NCBI RefSeq assembly: GCF_000428765.1
Contig: NZ_AUAO01000003.1
Coordinates: 310,001-374,000, forward strand
Length of the DNA: 64,000 nt
Direction: 5' to 3'
From: Brevundimonas aveniformis DSM 17977
Lineage (GTDB): Bacteria; Pseudomonadota; Alphaproteobacteria; Caulobacterales; Caulobacteraceae
This document shows positions 1 through 9,147 of this stretch, piece after piece. The first letter of the stretch is position 1. The number at the start of each line of letters is the position of its first letter. The notes beneath the pieces were generated by a model. The model had not been told where the DNA came from and ran no database searches. It was given only the letters and a program-made list of their open reading frames with translations. A program made the position numbers and the translations under genes.

Positions 1-151
1 CTGCGCCCTTCAAAAAGGAGCGGGAAAGTGGGGGCGACCACATGGCTTGTCAACAAAGCCCCCGATTTCGATGTGCGGGCGGGAAATCTGACGCTTGCGA
101 ATGCGGGTAAGGCGGGTTAGATCGTGATACAACCTTAGAGCGAGATCACTG

Positions 152-328
152 ATGCTGATGCCGACGGATCCTCTAAACCACATCGCAAGCTCTGCCACAC
201 ACGACTACATCGCCGCGCTTACAGGGGAACTTGCTGACCTTGCTCGTTCGGCCGGCGATGACCGCCTTGCGCAGGTTCTGGACCTCGCCACCCAGTTTGC
301 ACAGCACCAGCCCGAGGCCCCAATCTAG
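152..328 (+). CDS. Small conserved-looking protein of 58 aa (not named)
   Basis: An ORF of 58 residues reads from ATG at 152 to TAG at 326-328; a second ATG at 158 is an alternative start. The protein has an N-terminal stretch, then a predicted amphipathic helical part (HDYIAALTGELADLARSAG, then DDRLAQVLDLATQF) and a short acidic/proline end. The pattern 'ELA-LAR-AG---LA-VLDLA' resembles small uncharacterised alphaproteobacterial helical proteins as I remember them. Its stop overlaps the stop of convergent dprA by two bases. The ribosome site (GAGCGAGA upstream) is weak. No function can be assigned; that it is a real gene is inferred from composition and helix pattern. Confidence 0.5.
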   Translation: MLMPTDPLNHIASSATHDYIAALTGELADLARSAGDDRLAQVLDLATQFAQHQPEAPI

Positions 329-1416
329 TCTGACCTCGACACCGCCCCGTCGTGTCCCACCACGATCCGCCCAGCCAGGCTTAGCTCGAGCAGAATCCCA
401 AGAACGGCTCCCGCAGATCCTCGGCTAAGCCGGATGAGGTCATCGCGGGCAATCGGCGTCGGGCCAACCAAGCCCAAGACCCTGTCAATCAGGGCCTGAT
501 CCGACGTCTCCACGTCAGCGACGTCGTAGACAGGCGCGGGCTCGAACAGGCCGCGGGGCCGCTCTATCGCGCGTAGAACATCATCGAGCCCCGCGCAAAG
601 AGACGCGCCTTGCCGAATAAGGTCATTGGTCCCCGCGCACCGAGGATCGAGCGGCGATCCGGGTACAGCCAGCACCTCTCGCCCCTGCTCGGCGGCCAGC
701 CGGGCCGTAATCAGGGAGCCCGACCGAAGCTCAGCCTCAACCACGACCACGGCGCGCACCAGACCGGAAATGATACGATTGCGCCGTGGGAAGTCGCGCG
801 CCTGAGCACGATGACCTATCGGACTTTCGGACAGGACACAGCCTTCCTGGATCAATCGCTGATACAGGCCCGCATTGTCGGCTGGATAGACGTCATCTAC
901 GCCGCCGCCGAGGACCGCCACGGTACCGGTCCGCAGGCTTCCGAGATGAGCAGCGGCATCAACGCCTCGCGCCATGCCGGATACGACGACCAGACCGGCC
1001 CCGCCGATTTCAACGGCCAGACCCTGAGCGAACCGCTGACCCGCAGCCGACGCGATGCGGGCACCGACAAGGGCGATGCTGTCGCGCTGCAGCAGGTCGA
1101 GATGCCCGCGCGCCCATAGGACACTAGGGCCTCCCTCTAAGGTCGCCAGACTTGCCGGATAGGCGTCGTCGCCCTGGACGATCAGATGAGCCCCCAGGGC
1201 CTCGCCGGCGTCGATCTCTCGTGCGATCTGGTCTGGCGAGGGTGTTTTCGGTTTCTGCCCTCCTGCGCGGCGCGCTAACTCAGGCAACCGTTCCAGTGCA
1301 GCCTGAGCACTTCCCTCACGTCGCAGCAGTTGCTGGAACGTAACTGGCCCAACCCGCTCCGTTCGCGCCAGAGTCAGGCGCGCGATGCGTTCCTCAGGGG
1401 TGAGCCTATCGGTCAC
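325..1416 (-). CDS. dprA: DNA-processing protein DprA (Smf)
   Basis: Loads RecA on incoming single-stranded DNA during natural transformation. The 363 residues fit the family. An N-terminal helical region precedes the Rossmann-like domain (about residues 80-295) with VVSGMARGVDAAAH, the DVYPADN loop, FPRRNRIISGL, and the SGSLITA and AVPGSP segments that mark DprA. A short winged-helix-like C-terminus (about 305-363) follows. The start is GTG at 1416, overlapping the plsY stop (GTGA), so the two are translationally coupled. No competence pilus genes lie in the window, so actual competence is not shown. Confidence 0.93.
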   Translation of the reverse strand: MTDRLTPEERIARLTLARTERVGPVTFQQLLRREGSAQAALERLPELARRAGGQKPKTPSPDQIAREIDAGEALGAHLIVQGDDAYPASLATLEGGPSVLWARGHLDLLQRDSIALVGARIASAAGQRFAQGLAVEIGGAGLVVVSGMARGVDAAAHLGSLRTGTVAVLGGGVDDVYPADNAGLYQRLIQEGCVLSESPIGHRAQARDFPRRNRIISGLVRAVVVVEAELRSGSLITARLAAEQGREVLAVPGSPLDPRCAGTNDLIRQGASLCAGLDDVLRAIERPRGLFEPAPVYDVADVETSDQALIDRVLGLVGPTPIARDDLIRLSRGSAGAVLGILLELSLAGRIVVGHDGAVSRSD

Positions 1417-2033
1417 CTACTCGTGCCGAAGCGGGGCTCCTGCCCCCGGATCAGGCGCCCGATATTCTCCTGATGCCGAAAGAATATCAGCGTTGCCATG
1501 GCCGCGATCAGAATGATGCTCGGGCCAGGGAGCCCCAGCGCCAAGCCAACGAACGGGGCTGTTGCCGCCGCTACAAGGGCGGAAAGGGAAGAGATGCGCG
1601 ACAGCGCAAAGACGCCGATCCAGACCCCCGCCACGATCAGCCCTGTTGGCCAGGCCAGAGCAAGAAGGACGCCGAAAAAGGTCGCGACGCCCTTGCCGCC
1701 CTTGAAGGCGAGCCAGACTGGAAACAGGTGACCGAAGAAGGCCGCACCGCCGGCAATAGCCGTCACGGCTTCATTGTCGAAAAGACAGCGGGCCAGAAGC
1801 ACGGCGGCGGCGCCCTTGCCGGCATCCAGAACCAGTGTTGCCAAGGCCAGTTCCTTGCGACCAGTCCTCAGCACATTGGTTGCGCCGATATTGCCGGAGC
1901 CAATCGAACGTACATCCCCTGCCCCGCCCAGACGGGTCACGATCAGGCCGAAGGGAATGGAGCCCAGGAGATAGGCTCCCACGACCACCAGCAGTAACGT
2001 CCACACGGCCACGCCCGCCAGATCAGCCATCAT
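1413..2033 (-). CDS. plsY: Glycerol-3-phosphate acyltransferase PlsY
   Basis: Inner-membrane enzyme that transfers an acyl group from acyl-phosphate to glycerol 3-phosphate, the first step of phospholipid synthesis. Of 206 residues most are hydrophobic in several membrane segments. The conserved loops are present: GSIPFG near residue 25, SGNIGATNVLR near 47, GHLFPVWLAFKGGKGVA near 100, and RHQENIGRL near the end. The GGAGGG ribosome site directly abuts ATG 2033, so the second ATG at 2030 may be the true start. It is followed by dprA with a four-base overlap. Confidence 0.94.
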   Translation of the reverse strand: MMADLAGVAVWTLLLVVVGAYLLGSIPFGLIVTRLGGAGDVRSIGSGNIGATNVLRTGRKELALATLVLDAGKGAAAVLLARCLFDNEAVTAIAGGAAFFGHLFPVWLAFKGGKGVATFFGVLLALAWPTGLIVAGVWIGVFALSRISSLSALVAAATAPFVGLALGLPGPSIILIAAMATLIFFRHQENIGRLIRGQEPRFGTSR

Positions 2034-2123
2034 CCCTCCGCACTGTGACCCAGGTTTGCGAATAGCACTTTGACGGGAGTCCAGCCAACAGCCATGCCGG
2101 CCGGCACACCGTGCAGCCGGATA

Positions 2124-3425
2124 TCAGGCCTGGCCGTCCCGCCATACGACCTGACCGCCGGCGACCGTCATCAGGATGCGTCCCTGAAGTCGCCGCCCGT
2201 CGAAGCAGGTATTCTTCGAGCGGGAAATCAGTCGGTCCGCGTCAACAACGATGGGGGCATCCACATCAAAGAGCACCAGATCCGCCGGTGCCCCGACGCT
2301 CACACGCCCAGCTTCCAGGCCGATCAGATCCGCCGGACCCACCGTCAGCGGACGCAAGACATCCAGGAGATCGATCCCGGCCTCATGGTGCAGGGTCAGC
2401 GCGCCGGCCAACAGCGTTTCAAGACCTATCGAGCCAGGCTCCGCTTCGGCGAAGGGCAATCGCTTGCCCTCTGCCGGGACCGGCGTGTGAGCCGAGACGA
2501 TGGCATCGATGAGCCCGTCGCGGACCGCCTCAACCATGGCCAGGCGATCCCTCTCCGGCCTGAGCGGCGGGTTCAACCGCATGAAGGTGCGATAGTCCCC
2601 GATGTCGACCTCATTGAAGCAGAGGTGATTGATCGAGACAGTCGCCGCGACCTCCACGCCTCGGCTGCGTGCGCGCGCCAGAACATCGAGGGCTTCGGAC
2701 GTAGTGATCTGATCGACCAGAAACCGCACGCCCGTGCTCTCAGCCAGGGCCAGATCGCGCTCAAGCCCCATGCGTTCGGCGATGGCCGGCGCACTCGGCA
2801 AGCCCATCCGTGAGGCCAGTTCGCCACTTGTGGCTGATGCGCCTTGCGTCAGAAAAGGGTCGGCGGGCCGGTGGGCGATCAAGGCGTCGAAGGCCCCGGC
2901 ATAGGCCATCACCCGGCGCAACACCCGGCTATCTGCGATGACCTGATCGGCGTCGGTGAAATAGGCGGCCCCCGCCTCGGCCATAAGACCGATCTCGGCC
3001 AGGGCTTGCCCCTTGAGGCCCTGGGTCAGAGCGCCGGCCGCCAGGACTCGAACCGATTTGAGATCGCGCCCGCGACGCATGAGAAAGTCGACGAGCGCCG
3101 GCTCATCGACGGCCGGATTCGTGTCCGGCTGCAGAACGATGGTCGTCACACCGCCGGCCGCGGCAGCGTCTGCCGCCGAACGAAGCGTCTCTCTCGTCTC
3201 AGTCCCCGGCTCGCCGGTCCTGACTCTCAGGTCAATGAGGCCTGGCGAGAGCGCAGCCCCCTCGCAATCGATCACACGGGCGTCTGTGACACGCTCTACA
3301 AAAGAGGGTTGGCGTTCGACCGCCTCAATCAGACCGTCGCGGGCCAAGACACAGCCAGGCCCGTCATAGCCGCTGGCCGGGTCGACGAGACGGGCGTTTA
3401 TGAACGCGATGCCGCGACCGCTCAC
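2124..3425 (-). CDS. pyrC': Dihydroorotase-like protein, probably inactive (PyrC'/PyrX)
   Basis: Amidohydrolase-fold protein of 433 residues with the class I dihydroorotase outline. The metal-binding His-x-His of the family (normally in PGLIDxHxH) is replaced: residues 61-74 read [14 protein letters not shown], with Arg67 and Arg69 at the His positions. The distal motif, normally TDHAPH, reads SAHTPV. So the binuclear metal site appears lost. In Pseudomonas an inactive pyrC' product is a structural partner of aspartate transcarbamoylase, and the four-base overlap with upstream pyrB here suggests the same role. An active dihydroorotase must then be encoded elsewhere. The role as PyrB partner is inference. 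Confidence 0.88.
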   Translation of the reverse strand: MSGRGIAFINARLVDPASGYDGPGCVLARDGLIEAVERQPSFVERVTDARVIDCEGAALSPGLIDLRVRTGEPGTETRETLRSAADAAAAGGVTTIVLQPDTNPAVDEPALVDFLMRRGRDLKSVRVLAAGALTQGLKGQALAEIGLMAEAGAAYFTDADQVIADSRVLRRVMAYAGAFDALIAHRPADPFLTQGASATSGELASRMGLPSAPAIAERMGLERDLALAESTGVRFLVDQITTSEALDVLARARSRGVEVAATVSINHLCFNEVDIGDYRTFMRLNPPLRPERDRLAMVEAVRDGLIDAIVSAHTPVPAEGKRLPFAEAEPGSIGLETLLAGALTLHHEAGIDLLDVLRPLTVGPADLIGLEAGRVSVGAPADLVLFDVDAPIVVDADRLISRSKNTCFDGRRLQGRILMTVAGGQVVWRDGQA

Positions 3426-4405
3426 TGCCCTGCCTCCATTCTTTCCGCCAAAGAGGCCAGCACGGCCATGCGCAGGGCTACGCCCGCCTCGACCTGATCC
3501 GAAATCAGGGACACGGCAGGATCATCGGCCACGCCGGAATCGATCTCGACCCCCCGATTCATCGGGCCGGGATGCATGACTTTGACGCCGGGTGCCGCGT
3601 GGGCCAGCTTGTCGGCATCCAGCCCCCAGAAGCGGAAATACTCGCGCGTGGAGGGGACGTAGGCCCCGCTCATCCGTTCGCGCTGGAGCCGAAGCATCAT
3701 CACGACATCGACCCCTGAGATGCCCTGGATCATATCGGTGAACACCTGGCCACCCCAACGGTCAACTTCGGACGGCAGCAAGGTCGGCGGAGCGACCAAA
3801 CGCACCTCGCAACCCATGGCCTGCAGCAGGGCGACGTTCGATCGCGCGACCCGGCTGTGCTGAATGTCGCCACAGATCGCCACGGACAGCGACCCAACAT
3901 CCGCTCCAAAGGCCCGTCGCAACGTCAGCAGATCAAGCAATGCCTGGGTGGGATGTTCGTGTTGGCCATCACCGGCGTTGATCACCGAGCACCCGACTTT
4001 ACGCGAGAGCAGCTCTGCCGCCCCCGATCCCCAGTGCCGGACCACCAGAAGGTCAGGCCGCATGGCAGCAAGGGTGGACGCCGTGTCGATCAACGTCTCG
4101 CCCTTGGCGACCGACGAGGCCCCGACAGCCATGTTGATGACATCTGCCCCCAACCGCTTTCCGGCGATCTCGAACGACCCCTGTGTGCGCGTCGAGTTCT
4201 CGAAAAACAGATTGATCAGGGTTCGCCCGCGCAACAGGTCCAGGCTCTTTGCGGACTGCCGCCCGAATTCGAGAAAGGCGTCTGCAAGATCAAGAAGAGC
4301 GTCGACGTCTGGCCGCTCCAGATCAACGGCGGACAGGAGATGAGCGCGCGGAAACGGAAACAGCCGGGCGCGGATCGTGTCGGAAACGTCTGCGGGCTGG
4401 GTCAT
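3422..4405 (-). CDS. pyrB: Aspartate carbamoyltransferase catalytic chain
   Basis: Condenses carbamoyl phosphate with aspartate in pyrimidine synthesis. The 327-residue protein shows the carbamoyl-phosphate loop [19 protein letters not shown] near residues 69-87, [16 protein letters not shown] near 145-160, and [11 protein letters not shown] near 280. It begins with ATG at 4405 and its last codons overlap the start of the dihydroorotase-like gene (ATGA). No pyrI regulatory chain is present nearby, which fits the dodecameric class B type that uses a dihydroorotase-like subunit. Confidence 0.96.
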   Translation of the reverse strand: MTQPADVSDTIRARLFPFPRAHLLSAVDLERPDVDALLDLADAFLEFGRQSAKSLDLLRGRTLINLFFENSTRTQGSFEIAGKRLGADVINMAVGASSVAKGETLIDTASTLAAMRPDLLVVRHWGSGAAELLSRKVGCSVINAGDGQHEHPTQALLDLLTLRRAFGADVGSLSVAICGDIQHSRVARSNVALLQAMGCEVRLVAPPTLLPSEVDRWGGQVFTDMIQGISGVDVVMMLRLQRERMSGAYVPSTREYFRFWGLDADKLAHAAPGVKVMHPGPMNRGVEIDSGVADDPAVSLISDQVEAGVALRMAVLASLAERMEAGQ

Positions 4406-4447
4406 CGAGACGCGGCTATAGGGTGCGAAATGCCTCTCGGCTAGGCC

Positions 4448-4867
4448 CTATTCGATCCTGACATTCAGACTGTAGGTCGCATTCCCGCGCGTTGAGCCTA
4501 CGACGATCAGATATTGACCGGCACTGGCCAGACGACGCGACCAGGCCGTGGTGTCAGCTTCGGTACCGCGCACTGGCCGCGCGTGAAACGTCCAGATGTC
4601 CAATTCGTCCTGGGAATAATGGGTGCCCGGCGGATAGATCTGGAACGCCACATTGTCTTCGAGACCGGACACGCTCACCGTCATCGTCTGGCCGGCGGAA
4701 GCGTTGATTGGATAGATGTCACGGTCCCCGCGCACCACCGCGCCTTCGAGGGTCGCGTCGATCGCACCCCGCGTGAACTGGATGGGAGATCGCTCATCCG
4801 CGGCGCTCGCGCCCGCTGACAAGCAGACTATAGCCAGCGCGACAAACGCTAGTCCTCGTATCGGCAT
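4448..4867 (-). CDS. Secreted beta-sandwich protein, function unknown
   Basis: The 139-residue product begins with a clear signal peptide (MPIRGLAFVALAIVCLSAGASA), so the mature part is expected in the periplasm. The rest, with segments such as RGDRDIYPINASAGQTMTVS and LASAGQYLIVVGSTRGNATY, looks like a PPC-type (pre-peptidase C-terminal) beta-sandwich of the kind that ends in 'Y-L-V'. No catalytic motif is visible. It lies 41 bases after pyrB on the same strand and 26 bases before the next gene. It may be co-transcribed, but no functional link is evident. Confidence 0.75.
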   Translation of the reverse strand: MPIRGLAFVALAIVCLSAGASAADERSPIQFTRGAIDATLEGAVVRGDRDIYPINASAGQTMTVSVSGLEDNVAFQIYPPGTHYSQDELDIWTFHARPVRGTEADTTAWSRRLASAGQYLIVVGSTRGNATYSLNVRIE

Positions 4868-4893
4868 CGCTAGTCCCTCCCAGGAGCCAGGCC

Positions 4894-5514
4894 CTATACA
4901 CGCCCCACGAATGCGGCCCCGGCAAGGCGCAAACGCTTGATCGCCTCGGGGGCCGCGGGATCGCGTAAGGCCGCATGGGCCACCGCGGGAAAGGCACGAA
5001 CCGGCAGCCCTCGCAGTCCCCGGTTGGCCTCCGGTCGCAGACGAGCGGCCTCATCGAACCGCCCCGTCTGGGTCAGCCCCCAGACCTCCCCGGCCTTCTC
5101 CGTGGAGGCGGTGTCGCCCGGGCCTCCAAGAATCCGGACCGCCTCGCGCATCGGCCCTACGAAGAAGGCACCAAGATTGTGCGGCTGGTCCTGTATCCGA
5201 CCGACATGGGCCTCGATGAGCGCGTCCAACACCGCGCGTTGCACGCCGTGGGCTCGCACGACGCTCGATAGTCGCTCCAGAACAGGATGGCCTTTCCGCG
5301 GCTCGCCGGCGAATACGCCATCCAGCTGATCCGACCACCATGTGTAGCGCATCTGTGCCAGCAAGGGCTGGCTGACCTTGGCCGGGATGGCCATCAGTTC
5401 AGCCTCGAAGGCGTAGAGGGTGATCAGATCGCGACGCAGACGCTCATCGGCGACCAGTCGACTGGAGGCCCAGCGGTCGAAGTCCGATGCCCGAACCTGG
5501 GCGTCCAAATCCAT
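4894..5514 (-). CDS. Squalene/phytoene synthase family protein (NDUFAF6-like)
   Basis: A 206-residue protein of the all-helical squalene/phytoene synthase superfamily: N-terminal RRDLITLYAFEAELMAIP and the segment LAQMRYTWWSDQLDG match the family (compare 'R..wW...l'). The Asp-rich DxxxD metal motifs of true synthases are not evident, and the protein is short (synthases are about 280 residues or more). It sits just downstream of secDF. The mitochondrial relative NDUFAF6 is a complex I assembly factor, so a role in assembly instead of isoprenoid synthesis is possible; that is inference. Confidence 0.7.
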   Translation of the reverse strand: MDLDAQVRASDFDRWASSRLVADERLRRDLITLYAFEAELMAIPAKVSQPLLAQMRYTWWSDQLDGVFAGEPRKGHPVLERLSSVVRAHGVQRAVLDALIEAHVGRIQDQPHNLGAFFVGPMREAVRILGGPGDTASTEKAGEVWGLTQTGRFDEAARLRPEANRGLRGLPVRAFPAVAHAALRDPAAPEAIKRLRLAGAAFVGRV

Positions 5515-5532
5515 TCGTCGGATAACCTGCGG

Positions 5533-6543
5533 TCAGGGCCGGGAGGCCATCCCTAGCTTGACCGGCTCGGGCTCATCGTCGTCTGCCGCTGCGCCGCGCT
5601 TGACACCCCACAACAGGATGATCGGCACCCCGACGTAGATCGACGAATAGGTTCCGAAAATGATCCCGAAGATCAGCGCCACCGAGAAGCCGAAGAGGGT
5701 TTCGCCACCCAGCAAGGCCAACGCCGTCAAGGCCATCAAGGCGGTCACCCCTGTGATGATGGTCCGGCTCAGGGTCTCATTGATCGACAGATCGATGACG
5801 TCGCGCAGAGGCATCCTCTTGTATTTGCGTAGATTTTCACGAAGGCGGTCGAAGACGACGACGGTGTCGTTCATCGAATAGCCTATGACCGTCAGAACGG
5901 CGGCCACCGCCGTCAGGGTGAACTCCATCTTGGTGACGGCAAACAGTCCGAACACCAGAATGACGTCGTGGAACAGGCCCACCACGGCGCCCAGACCGAA
6001 CTGCCATTCAAATCGGAACCAGATGTAGAGCATCATCAGCCCGATCGCGACGAGCAGGGCGACGATGCCGCCAACAAAGAGTTCGCCCGAGACCTTGGGA
6101 CCGACCACTTCCTGACGGGTGAACTGGATATTCTCGCCCAGGGCCGCCTGCAGCGCAGCCTCGGCCTGATCGACAGCCACAGGCCCCGCCACGCCCTGAG
6201 GCGGCTGGAAACGAACCATGGCGTGATAGCGACCCGATGGGTCTGACGAGGTGCCGTAGTTCTGAACCTGGACATCCTGGCGTCCCTGGGTGTCCGATAG
6301 GGCTTCGCGCGCCGCCGCCAGGTCCACGGGTGTCTGGCCCGTATCGACCTCAATCAGAACGCCGCCCGTAAAGTCCACGCCACAGTTCAAGCCGCCACAC
6401 GGGGGCGAGAACGGCGTCAACGCGAGATAGAGCGATCCGATCACGGCGATGATCGACAATACCGCCATGGGCTTGGCGTATTTGACGAACTTAAAGTTCG
6501 TCTGGATCGGGACGATCTTGATGAGGGGCCACCAGTTGCTCAT
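5533..6543 (-). CDS. secF: Protein translocase subunit SecF
   Basis: Inner-membrane RND-type partner of SecD that uses the proton gradient to help pull secreted proteins across SecYEG. The 336 residues hold an N-terminal membrane segment (LSIIAVIGSLYLALTPF), the family motif GVDFTGGVLIEV, a periplasmic part and five more membrane segments including YSMNDTVVVFDRLREN. ATG 6543 (MSNWWPLIKIVP) is chosen because GAGGCGGAC precedes it; an upstream in-frame extension would overlap secD. It follows secD by seven bases. Confidence 0.95.
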   Translation of the reverse strand: MSNWWPLIKIVPIQTNFKFVKYAKPMAVLSIIAVIGSLYLALTPFSPPCGGLNCGVDFTGGVLIEVDTGQTPVDLAAAREALSDTQGRQDVQVQNYGTSSDPSGRYHAMVRFQPPQGVAGPVAVDQAEAALQAALGENIQFTRQEVVGPKVSGELFVGGIVALLVAIGLMMLYIWFRFEWQFGLGAVVGLFHDVILVFGLFAVTKMEFTLTAVAAVLTVIGYSMNDTVVVFDRLRENLRKYKRMPLRDVIDLSINETLSRTIITGVTALMALTALALLGGETLFGFSVALIFGIIFGTYSSIYVGVPIILLWGVKRGAAADDDEPEPVKLGMASRP

Positions 6544-6550
6544 GTCCGCC

Positions 6551-8146
6551 TCATACAATCGGCAGGGTCTTGGGTCGCGCCACGCGCACCCAGATACCAA
6601 GAAGGATTTGGGAGATCATCACGGCTGTGAAGACCGAGGTGATGACACCGATCGACAGGGTCCAGGCAAAGCCCTGAACTGGTCCTGATCCGAAGAAGAA
6701 CATGATCCAGGCGGCGATTAGGGTGGTCAGGTTGGCGTCGACGATGGTGACCCAGGCGCGCGCAAAGCCAGCATCCATGGCCAGGACCGCCGACTTGCCT
6801 GCCCTCGCTTCATCACGCATGCGCTCATAGATGATGACGTTGGCGTCAACGGCCATGGCGAGGGTCAAAATCAGACCCGCGATCCCCGGCAAGGACAGGC
6901 TGGCCTGGATCATCGACATGGCGGCGATGATCAGCACGCCATTGACCAGAAGCGCGACCACCGAAATCCCGCCGAACAGGAAGCCATAGGTCACGATCAT
7001 AAAGGCGAGAACCAGCACGAAGGCGACGGCGGTGGCGATCGCACCCCCACGAACGGCGTCAGCCCCGAGCTCGGCACCGACCACGCGGCGCTCCTCAACG
7101 GTCAGCTCGACCGGCAAGGCCCCGGCGTTCAGCAGGGTCACCATTTCCGTCGCACGATCAATGCCGCCAACGCCTGAGATCTGTCCGTTGCCGCCGGGAA
7201 TGGGCTCACGAATGTTGGCCAGGGAGACGATCTCTCCGTCTAGCAGAATGGCAAAAGACCGCCCGACGTTGCGGGTGGTGTAGTCGCCGAAGATCCGGGC
7301 CCCCTCCCCGTTGAACTGAAGACCAACGGCAGGTTGATTGTTCTGATCATAGGCGACCGATGAGTTGGTCAGCATGTCGCCAGTCAGAAGCGGACGCTCA
7401 CGCAGCAAACGCGGCTGGCCGTCCTGGTCGGTGACAACCATCCAGCCGTAAGGCGGGCGACCGGACTGAAGAGCTTCGACGATCCGGTCGCTATCGTCGA
7501 CCTCATGGAAGGTCAGACGAGCTGTCTGACCGATCAGACGCTCCATTTCCGCAGGATCGCTGACGCCCGGGGCGGTCACGACGATCCGGTCCGCACCTTG
7601 GCGCACAGGGTTGATCTCGTTGGTGCCGGTGGCATCGAGACGCCGACGGACCACCTCGAGTGAACGGGCCACAGCGTCCGAGGCCTCACGCGCGAACTGG
7701 GCTTCGGTGAAGCCGAGACTGACGACGCCGCCGTCCTGGGCGCGAACGGTGAAATTGGTCTGGCCGGGATTGTTCGGATCAGGGCGAACCAAGCCGCGCA
7801 GTTCGGTCAAGGCGCGATCATACTGGCTTGGGTTGGTGATCCGAACCGTAACGCCCATGGCCCCACGGACCGGACGATCATGGGCCACATCGATCCGGTT
7901 CAAGGTCGTCTCGACGTCCTCGGCCAGATTGGCGATGCGCTGAACCTTGAGCGCATCAACATCGGCTTCCAGCAGCAGATAGGAGCCGCCGCGCAGGTCA
8001 AGGCCAAGGTTCAGGGCATTGTGCGGGAGCCAGCCGGGCAGCGCATCGCGCTGTTCGCGGGTCAACAGGTTCGGCATGGCGAACAGAAGACCCAGCACCG
8101 CCGCCAGAATGACGACCACAAATTTCCATCGAGCTAGCTGCAGCAT
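6551..8146 (-). CDS. secD: Protein translocase subunit SecD
   Basis: Partner of SecF in the Sec accessory complex. The 531-residue protein has an N-terminal membrane helix (KFVVVILAAVLGLLFAMP), the NLGLDLRGGSYLLLEAD signature near residue 48, a large periplasmic P1 domain, and six C-terminal membrane segments including AMAVDANVIIYERMRDE, the proton-path region. The length fits alphaproteobacterial SecD. It is the middle gene of yajC-secD-secF, with 28 bases after yajC. Confidence 0.96.
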   Translation of the reverse strand: MLQLARWKFVVVILAAVLGLLFAMPNLLTREQRDALPGWLPHNALNLGLDLRGGSYLLLEADVDALKVQRIANLAEDVETTLNRIDVAHDRPVRGAMGVTVRITNPSQYDRALTELRGLVRPDPNNPGQTNFTVRAQDGGVVSLGFTEAQFAREASDAVARSLEVVRRRLDATGTNEINPVRQGADRIVVTAPGVSDPAEMERLIGQTARLTFHEVDDSDRIVEALQSGRPPYGWMVVTDQDGQPRLLRERPLLTGDMLTNSSVAYDQNNQPAVGLQFNGEGARIFGDYTTRNVGRSFAILLDGEIVSLANIREPIPGGNGQISGVGGIDRATEMVTLLNAGALPVELTVEERRVVGAELGADAVRGGAIATAVAFVLVLAFMIVTYGFLFGGISVVALLVNGVLIIAAMSMIQASLSLPGIAGLILTLAMAVDANVIIYERMRDEARAGKSAVLAMDAGFARAWVTIVDANLTTLIAAWIMFFFGSGPVQGFAWTLSIGVITSVFTAVMISQILLGIWVRVARPKTLPIV

Positions 8147-8174
8147 GGCGAGCGCCCGGCTCCGTTTCTAGGGA

Positions 8175-8510
8175 TCAGGACTTGTCGTTGGCGGCAGCGA
8201 TTTCGCCCTTGCCGCGGACTTCGGCGACCATGTTCTTGAGAACGCGGACATTCACGCCTTGGGAAATCTCGACCATGGCCTCCTGGTCTTCGACGCGAGT
8301 GACCTTGCCAATCATGCCGTTGGACAGGACGACCGTGTCGCCGCGCTTGATCGCCGATACCGATTCCGCATGCGCCTTGGCCCGACGCTGCTGCGGGCGG
8401 ATCAGCAGGAAGTAGAACAGGATGAAGACGACGATGAACGGCGCGAAGTTGACGAGAATCGCGAGCAGGCCACCTTCAGGGGCGGCACCAGAAGCCGGGT
8501 TCGCGGACAT
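8175..8510 (-). CDS. yajC: Preprotein translocase accessory subunit YajC
   Basis: Small membrane protein associated with SecDF. The 111 residues have a single transmembrane helix (FAPFIVVFILFYFLLI) directly followed by RPQQRRAKAHAE, the classic YajC signature, then a small cytosolic domain containing RGDTVVLSNGMIGKV. It starts with ATG 8510 and leads the yajC-secD-secF group. The 178-base gap to the divergent ridA-like gene should hold promoters for both directions. Confidence 0.95.
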   Translation of the reverse strand: MSANPASGAAPEGGLLAILVNFAPFIVVFILFYFLLIRPQQRRAKAHAESVSAIKRGDTVVLSNGMIGKVTRVEDQEAMVEISQGVNVRVLKNMVAEVRGKGEIAAANDKS

Positions 8511-8688
8511 GAAGTCTCCGAGAAAGATCAGATAAGCGCCGGCCCCCGCCCGCGCTGGAATAAGGGAGGCCGGAAACTAGGGGGCGTTGTCCGGATTTGC
8601 AACGCGGAGGCCATGTAGAATTCGCGGCACCCTTTCGCGACCGGCTTTGGCGGGCTAAACCGCCGCCGCAAATCACGAGGAGCTGACC

Positions 8689-9147
8689 ATGTCTGTTGCG
8701 GATCGCCTGAAGGAACTGGGTATTGACCTGCCGCCGCCGGCCGCCGCCGTCGCCAACTACGTCCCCTTCATGCGTTCGGGCAACCTTCTGCACATCGCCG
8801 GTCAGCTCTCGAACGACGCATCGGGCGGCGTAAAGGGCACCGTCGGGGTCGACGTGGACATCGACCAGGCTGTCCACGCGGCCAAGCTGTCGGGGATCAA
8901 TCTTCTGGCACAGATGAATGCGGCCCTTGAAGGCGACCTCGACCGGGTGACGCGGATCGTCAAGCTCGGCGGGTTTGTTCAGGCCGGACCGGATTTCATT
9001 GAGATCCCCAAAGTCATCAACGGCTGCTCGGACCTTATGGTCGAGGTCTTCGGCGAAGTCGGGCGCCATGCCCGCTCAGCCGTTGGTGTGTACAAGCTCC
9101 CGTTGGGCTTCGCCGTCGAGGTTGATGCGATCGTCGAGGTGCGGTGA
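8689..9147 (+). CDS. RidA/YjgF family protein
   Basis: A 152-residue member of the RidA (YjgF/YER057c/UK114) family; RidA itself hydrolyses reactive enamine/imine intermediates made by PLP enzymes. The N-terminal VPFMRSGNLLHIAGQL and the C-terminal HARSAVGVYKLPLGFAVEVD, which keeps the Arg that binds the carboxylate in active RidA, support this. It is longer than RidA proper (about 128 residues) and resembles the Atu1372-like subgroup, whose substrate is unknown. A good ribosome site (CACGAGGAGCTGACC) precedes ATG 8689. The stop overlaps the next start (GTGA). Confidence 0.88.
   Translation: MSVADRLKELGIDLPPPAAAVANYVPFMRSGNLLHIAGQLSNDASGGVKGTVGVDVDIDQAVHAAKLSGINLLAQMNAALEGDLDRVTRIVKLGGFVQAGPDFIEIPKVINGCSDLMVEVFGEVGRHARSAVGVYKLPLGFAVEVDAIVEVR

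Noticed and set aside
1..120. Open frame to the left edge on the plus strand, ending WLVNKAPDFDVRAG... at the TAG before 121
   Set aside because: Only 39 codons are visible, with middling third-position GC and no recognisable motif; it may be the end of a gene outside the window but cannot be supported.
10..198. 62-residue minus-strand ORF
   Set aside because: Antisense to the 58-residue ORF and to the edge frame, no ribosome site and no family resemblance.
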